Source: SURF-32 sp964648365 (lineage in GTDB: Bacteria > Planctomycetota > Phycisphaerae > UBA1845). From it: a DNA stretch of 8,911 nucleotides. The notes beneath the pieces were generated by a model that ran no database searches, had not been told where the DNA came from, and saw only the letters and a program-made list of their open reading frames with translations. The position numbers and the translations under genes were made by a program. The DNA is taken from positions 1-8,911 of the forward strand of contig CAZYLK010000220.1 of NCBI GenBank assembly GCA_964648365.1. Direction: 5' to 3'. This document shows, one piece after another, positions 6,501 through 8,911 of this stretch. The stretch's first letter is position 1. Each line of letters opens with the position of its first letter.

Positions 6501-6871
6501 CCGATCCGGGCTATCCGGCCGACGCCGCCACGGCCGATGCGGACGGTGCGTCATCGCCCGAACCGAACAAGTTGGTCACCGACGCCGAAGCCCTCATCCG
6601 CGAAGGCATCGAAATCCGCCAGACGCAATTCGCCGAAGACCACTGGCGCCTCGCGGAAGCCCACACCTTCCTCGGCGCCTGCCTGGCGGCCGCGGGACGA
6701 TACGACGAAGCCGAGCCGATCCTGCGCGCGAGCTTCGAGACGCTGCGGGACGCGCGCGGGATTGGAGACATCAAGACGCAGATGGCACTGCGGGAGTTAA
6801 TCGTCGTTTGCAAAGCGGCGCAACGGCTGGATGATGCTGACGCGTATCGGCAACTGTCTACATTGCCTTAG
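3506..6871 (+). CDS. Membrane-anchored PknB-type Ser/Thr kinase with C-terminal TPR array (1121 aa)
   Basis: Residues 1-60 form the conserved N-terminal segment common in these kinases (RIRELFDGAYDLPPSRRAEF). The kinase domain runs from 87 to about 360: ATP loop IADGGMGAVFEA (94-105), K117 in VALKVL, E135, HRDLKPDN (211-218, catalytic D213), DFG (231-233) and GTVPYMSPEQ (256-265). The first loop glycine is replaced by A95, but every catalytic residue is present, so it should be active. One membrane helix (about 385-407) precedes a charged coiled coil (408-460). TPRs of the 42-residue kinesin-light-chain type start at 702, 744, 786, 828, 870 and 912, with partial ones near 505, 660 and 1047. 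Two acidic, alanine/proline-rich linkers (584-656 and 969-1022) interrupt the array. No Shine-Dalgarno sequence precedes the ATG, which suggests translation coupled to the sigma factor gene. The TPR part should lie outside the cytoplasm; its ligand is unknown. Confidence 0.94.
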   Translation: MDQSRENRIRELFDGAYDLPPSRRAEFLAQACPDDPALAAEVESLLVRDADPDTTLDRPLLSDEQRRGILDAALGEAFPELEGSVGPYRIIRKIADGGMGAVFEARQEHPDRVVALKVLRPAMVSRKMLQRFALEAEVLGRLRHPGIAQIYEAGTAETRFGPCPFFAMEYLVGSDILRYAQEHKLDVTAKLDLIARVCDAVHHAHQQGIVHRDLKPDNILVIERGDPKVLDFGVARATDMDIFTATLQTSKGQLIGTVPYMSPEQAAGNPDDIDIRSDVYAIGVVAYELLCGDLPYEVRDKLIHEAVRIIQDVPPRPLGLKNRALCGDVETIIGKALAKEKERRYAAASELAADIRRYLAHDPIVARQPSVMYQLRRFSQRHRGIVAMSAMTLVMLLAAILIISNFAWHAEVRRIEAEEQRGLAQSRLVEANDARDEAEQQRELAQQRLIAAEAARLESQTVSEFLQTLLASGDPAEGGRELTVREVLDRAADRLERDLAGQPRVRGVLEHTLAQSYSSLGLAEPAMSHARRAFDLRRDAFSLASVEAIEAGAHLADLLTQADDLSGAGALLDDLDGAMKGLSAATGELEAADAAAMPPPSEPRASARADSPDNATPPAEQPPTAGQNTSNPDDDDRSAAARVAEGAPSPQSDDPMLPLRAELARVRAVVLRQRGQFPEAETAYREALDAARHAHPGDHADISKTLNGLGLLLLERGRYAEARDALQESLDMRRRLFGENHPSLATPLVNLAGVRQRLGDLPAAEALYDQALAVRREALGPDHMLVGRTLFNLATLRHQQGRLDEAAAAYDESVAILRENYPPGHSLLITARGNWAALKHSQGDARGARDLTLEVLDARRGLLGDEHVDVARDLNNLSVFSFALMEFDAAQRYARESLTQRRKLLGDEHSATIMSMHDLAMALIELGRPQEAHALMSEALAAARKTFPEGSLAIAEELLGLGWAKTQWAVAIRAAAARDGGGATDDSNAAAEAAGEGATDPGYPADAATADADGASSPEPNKLVTDAEALIREGIEIRQTQFAEDHWRLAEAHTFLGACLAAAGRYDEAEPILRASFETLRDARGIGDIKTQMALRELIVVCKAAQRLDDADAYRQLSTLP
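5313..5330. repeat. REP-like palindrome inside the kinase linker
   Basis: CGCGGGCT tc AGCCCGCG is a perfect 8-bp stem centred on TC, with the CTTCAG core shared by the palindromes at 640-701. It falls in the codons for the low-complexity linker near residues 603-609, right after a run of nine C (5297-5305). An insertion of a short palindromic unit that kept the frame would explain why this linker has no TPR character. Confidence 0.5.
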
Positions 6872-6887
6872 CGATTGAATGAGGTGT

Positions 6888-6912
6888 CCCGTCCATGACA
6901 CGCGGGGACGGG
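6888..6912. terminator. Possible bidirectional terminator between convergent genes
   Basis: CCCGTCC (6888-6894) pairs with GGACGGG (6906-6912) around an 11-base loop, in the 53-base gap between the kinase stop (6871) and the stop of the minus-strand gene (6925). The position suits a shared terminator. There is no T-run on either side, so an intrinsic terminator is uncertain. Confidence 0.3.
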
Positions 6913-6924
6913 CGCTGGGGCGCT

Positions 6925-8226
6925 TCACGGCTCAGCGTCGGACGCCCGCGGCACCACCTGCTCGTCGCAATCCACGCGCTTAGCATGCGTGGTTGCATGT
7001 GGCTCAACCTCGAAGACATTCCGGGAGGTACTGACGTAGTCGCCGGCTTCAGGCAACGCGACAGCGGTGTTGTTCTCGGCTAGTGGCGGGTTGCGATCCC
7101 AGACGACCTTCAGCCAGTACTCGCCAGGCAATACGCCCTCCCATTCGAAGTCGAGCACTTGATCAGTCACTGAGCCAATAACCCACTCGGTGAACTCGAT
7201 CCGCATGACGTGTTCGGGGACGTTCTCCACCCATCGTTCAGCGCTGGTGGCTGCTGGAATCAAGTACAACCAAAGTGGTCCGTCGTTCACGGCCGGTTTG
7301 CTGGGAAGACCGACGGTTCCCTTGAGTCGTCCCAAGAGGCAATAGCCGCCAAACGAGCCGCAGTCCTCATCGACCAGACCCCGCCACTTCGCCAGGACGC
7401 CATCGAGCGCTCGTCGCTCGTCGGAGTAAAAGGTCCAGTACTCACCCCGCTCGCTCGTTGTCCGCGCTAGACTGAACGCGGAGCGCGCAAGCTGGGCTTC
7501 GAGCATCTTACGGTCCTCAGGCTGCCGCAGTCTGCCGAGCAGTTCAAATGCGCTCAAACGCCGGTCGAGCCGTTCATCGTTGACCAGCCGAAGAGCCAAT
7601 TCACGTGCTCTGGCGTTCCAGCGAGCCGTCATCTCCGTAGCGGGCTTGAATTGCTCCCCCGTCGTCAAATCCCAGCACAGCCACTCCGGATGATGGTGGA
7701 CCCAAAGGCAGAACAGGCCCCGGTCATCGAACTGATCGAAGAAGTCAAAACTGCGTTCGCGCCACCATCGAGAACTGGTCGAGTGCCTGATGCGACTCCC
7801 GTTGTGCTTGATCTCGCTCACACCCAGGACGGCCTCGAGCGAGAACCTGGAACGCTGCCCATCCGGTCCGTAGATCGCCACCACACCGTCGCCGTACCCT
7901 ACGTTAAAGTGGTTGTCGAAGGTCACGACAGACTGCCCGTCGTCGGAGACGCGGGCTTCGATCGGTTTCGTGGGATTGCTCAACCGGCATCGCCACAACA
8001 GGCGGCGCTCACCTTCGCTGAGCGAAAAGACCTCCAATCGAGGGGTTGCCTCCGCAGGTTCGAGATCAGAACCGCGAGTGAACGGCGTGATGTGGGCTAC
8101 GAACTTCCCGTTGTCCGACACAACGTCGAACTCGACCGGCGGGCCCCAGGAATCAGCCCGGGTTCGAACCGCCGGCAGGAAGAGCAACATGCAGCCACAG
8201 ATGACGCAACACCGAGGTCTTCGCAT
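6925..8226 (-). CDS. Predicted secreted protein of unknown function (433 aa)
   Basis: The ATG at 8226 is preferred over an upstream in-frame GTG at 8271: GGGAG lies 6 bases before the ATG, and the protein then begins directly with a signal peptide (MRRPRCCVICGCMLLFLPAV, cleavage near RTRA-D24). Residues 25-195 look like beta-rich, propeller-like text (DNGKFVAHITP, VSDDGQSVVTFD, VGYGDGVVAIYGPDGQ, STSSRWWRE), a pattern I recognise from uncharacterised planctomycete secreted proteins. Residues about 203-250 are helical and HEAT-like. Residues about 295-408 resemble a carboxypeptidase-regulatory-like beta sandwich (DFEWEGVLPGEYWLKVVWD). No enzymatic motif is seen. Base composition is visibly less GC-rich than in the kinase gene. 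The DUF5678-like gene lies 121 bases upstream on the same strand. Function unknown. Confidence 0.82.
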   Translation of the reverse strand: MRRPRCCVICGCMLLFLPAVRTRADSWGPPVEFDVVSDNGKFVAHITPFTRGSDLEPAEATPRLEVFSLSEGERRLLWRCRLSNPTKPIEARVSDDGQSVVTFDNHFNVGYGDGVVAIYGPDGQRSRFSLEAVLGVSEIKHNGSRIRHSTSSRWWRERSFDFFDQFDDRGLFCLWVHHHPEWLCWDLTTGEQFKPATEMTARWNARARELALRLVNDERLDRRLSAFELLGRLRQPEDRKMLEAQLARSAFSLARTTSERGEYWTFYSDERRALDGVLAKWRGLVDEDCGSFGGYCLLGRLKGTVGLPSKPAVNDGPLWLYLIPAATSAERWVENVPEHVMRIEFTEWVIGSVTDQVLDFEWEGVLPGEYWLKVVWDRNPPLAENNTAVALPEAGDYVSTSRNVFEVEPHATTHAKRVDCDEQVVPRASDAEP

Positions 8227-8269
8227 GTCAGGCTCCCATACCCCCGTCGACCAGCGCCGGTTCAAGCCC

Positions 8270-8289
8270 ACGCAACCCTTGGGTTACGT
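8270..8289. promoter_or_regulatory. 20-bp near-perfect palindrome upstream of the secreted-protein gene
   Basis: ACGcAACCCttGGGTTaCGT: nine of ten position pairs match when read as a two-fold symmetric site with no real loop, which is the form of a dimeric-repressor operator rather than an RNA hairpin. It lies about 44 bases upstream of the ATG at 8226 and 58 bases beyond the DUF5678-like stop. No clear promoter was recognised beside it. Confidence 0.3.
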
Positions 8290-8347
8290 GAGACTCTCTT
8301 ACTTCGGCCCGTTCCGACCGATCGTACCCGCGGACAAGAACCCATTC

Positions 8348-8680
8348 TCAGCGTTCCGGAGAATCCAGGCAGATGCACTCCTGCGCCTCTCGACTCACGC
8401 GCCGAATGAGAACGAACTGATTTGGATAATTCCGCCCGACGCGCTGCGCCAGCAACAGTTCGTCGGCGTCGTCGTCGACGGCAGCGCCGCCGTACACAGC
8501 GACGAAGCTGTCGTGGCACTTCTCCAGGAGCTGCGGCAGCAGCCGTTCGAACGCCGCGGCCTCGCGATGGAACGCGGCAAGGTGTCCATCGTCGGAAGAA
8601 GCAGCGCCGGCGGCGCACATCGAGCCACCGGCTGTCACGTCAACGGGTGGCTGGTTGTGGGCCACTGGCAACTGTGACAC
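8348..8680 (-). CDS. DUF5678-like small protein
   Basis: Small soluble protein of up to 110 aa. The core FHREAAAFERLLPQLLEKCHDSFVAVYGG...DDDADELLLAQRV (37-81) matches my memory of planctomycete DUF5678-type proteins, which read LLPxLLxxxxGxFVAVxxGxVV, then D and E residues, then a valine-rich strand; QFVLIRRV (88-95) fits the last strand. The start is uncertain: GTG at 8680 has only a GGATGA-like sequence upstream, and ATG at 8620 (M21) has a GGTGG 4 bases before it. An in-frame stop at 8687-8689 excludes anything longer. In related genomes I recall such genes preceding retropepsin-like protease genes; here the next gene is the unrelated secreted protein. Molecular function unknown. Confidence 0.65.
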   Translation of the reverse strand: MSQLPVAHNQPPVDVTAGGSMCAAGAASSDDGHLAAFHREAAAFERLLPQLLEKCHDSFVAVYGGAAVDDDADELLLAQRVGRNYPNQFVLIRRVSREAQECICLDSPER

Positions 8681-8728
8681 AGTGTTTCATCCAATCTCAA
8701 GCCGGCGAAGAGCGGCGAGATTCCCGTT

Positions 8729-8752
8729 TCTGGCGGCTCGCCATCCGCCAGA
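8729..8752. repeat. 8-bp stem hairpin upstream of the DUF5678-like gene
   Basis: TCTGGCGG (8729-8736) and CCGCCAGA (8745-8752) are perfect complements around the 8-base loop ctcgccat. It lies about 50 bases upstream of the earliest possible start of the DUF5678-like gene and 110 bases after the possible stop at 8862, so it may terminate an upstream minus-strand gene or be another dispersed palindrome. It lacks the TTC/GAA centre of the other palindromes. Confidence 0.5.
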
Positions 8753-8861
8753 GGTGAATCGGCCATCGCACTATGCGCTCGCCAATGAGTCTACGCCGAA
8801 ACAGCGGCGGGGTCTACTGTTTAACACGCTTCCGCTGCGCCACTCCGCGCGAATCTCAGAG

Positions 8862-8911
8862 CTATTGCCAAATTTCGTTGATGGGCTCGGCTTCAGGCGG
8901 CGTCCTTCTCG
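8862..8911 (-). CDS. Possible C-terminal end of a gene entering from the right
   Basis: One minus-strand frame is open from the window edge to a TAG at 8862-8864 and reads RRTPPEAEPINEIWQ. The text looks protein-like, but 15 codons are too few to identify it. It may equally be chance. Incomplete at the window edge. Confidence 0.2.
   Translation of the reverse strand, partial: RRTPPEAEPINEIWQ

Larger units (their letters stand above)
8681..8911. other. Right-end region with little identifiable content
   Basis: It contains the hairpin at 8729-8752, a minor CGCCG/CGGCG stem (8794-8809), and the possible gene end at 8862-8911. A plus-strand frame opens at ATG 8785 and runs off the window (42 complete codons), but its cysteine- and serine-rich translation has no recognisable motif. 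No convincing promoter for the DUF5678-like gene was found. Confidence 0.5.

Noticed and set aside
8262..8618. 118-aa minus-strand frame overlapping the DUF5678-like gene
   Set aside because: Arginine-rich, out-of-frame reading of a GC-rich region; the overlapping frame has the family-like core.
7651..8677. Two plus-strand open frames of about 250 aa (7651-8409 and 7913-8677)
   Set aside because: They lie opposite the secreted-protein gene and its upstream neighbour and lack recognisable motifs; the minus-strand starts have a Shine-Dalgarno sequence and a signal peptide.

Overview
The window looks like chromosomal DNA from a planctomycete, most likely near the Phycisphaerae. This is inferred from gene content, since no rRNA or marker gene is present. 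The pointers are: an ECF sigma factor of the PF07638 type directly followed by a giant PknB-type kinase with C-terminal TPRs; a secreted FG-GAP/VCBS protein ending in a cysteine-containing dockerin-like pair; a DUF5678-like small protein; a secreted protein of a type I associate with planctomycetes; and high G+C with long meaningless antisense ORFs.

Layout, left to right. (1) 19-471, minus: a complete single-domain IS200/IS605-type Y1 transposase. (2) 484-878: no gene. It holds a cluster of short palindromes with TTC/GAA centres (576-766), including a 62-bp nested palindrome, then a degenerate tandem array with an 8-base period (834-873). (3) 879-2582, minus: an exported seven-repeat FG-GAP/VCBS beta-propeller with a dockerin-like tail, expressed from a convincing extended -10 promoter at 2642-2670. 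(4) 2583-2944: a divergent intergenic region with more palindromes and two further 8-base-period arrays in opposite orientations. (5) 2945-3490 and 3506-6871, plus: the sigma factor and the membrane-anchored Ser/Thr kinase, 15 bases apart, very probably one operon. (6) 6872-6924: a convergent junction with a small stem. (7) 6925-8226 and 8348-8680, minus: a secreted protein of unknown function, preceded by a DUF5678-like small protein. (8) 8681-8911: a hairpin and possibly the last codons of a gene that enters from the right.

The clearest functional unit is the sigma factor-kinase pair. A plausible reading is that the TPR region, on the far side of a single membrane segment, senses a partner and the cytoplasmic kinase controls the sigma factor. 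No anti-sigma factor gene is visible. The sigma factor's targets cannot be read from the sequence; the divergently transcribed exported propeller has a housekeeping-type promoter.

I do not see a clear new defence or metabolic system. The least explained signals are the related TTC/GAA-centred palindromes (one lies inside the kinase reading frame), the 8-base-period arrays at gene boundaries, and the tnpA-internal hairpin.
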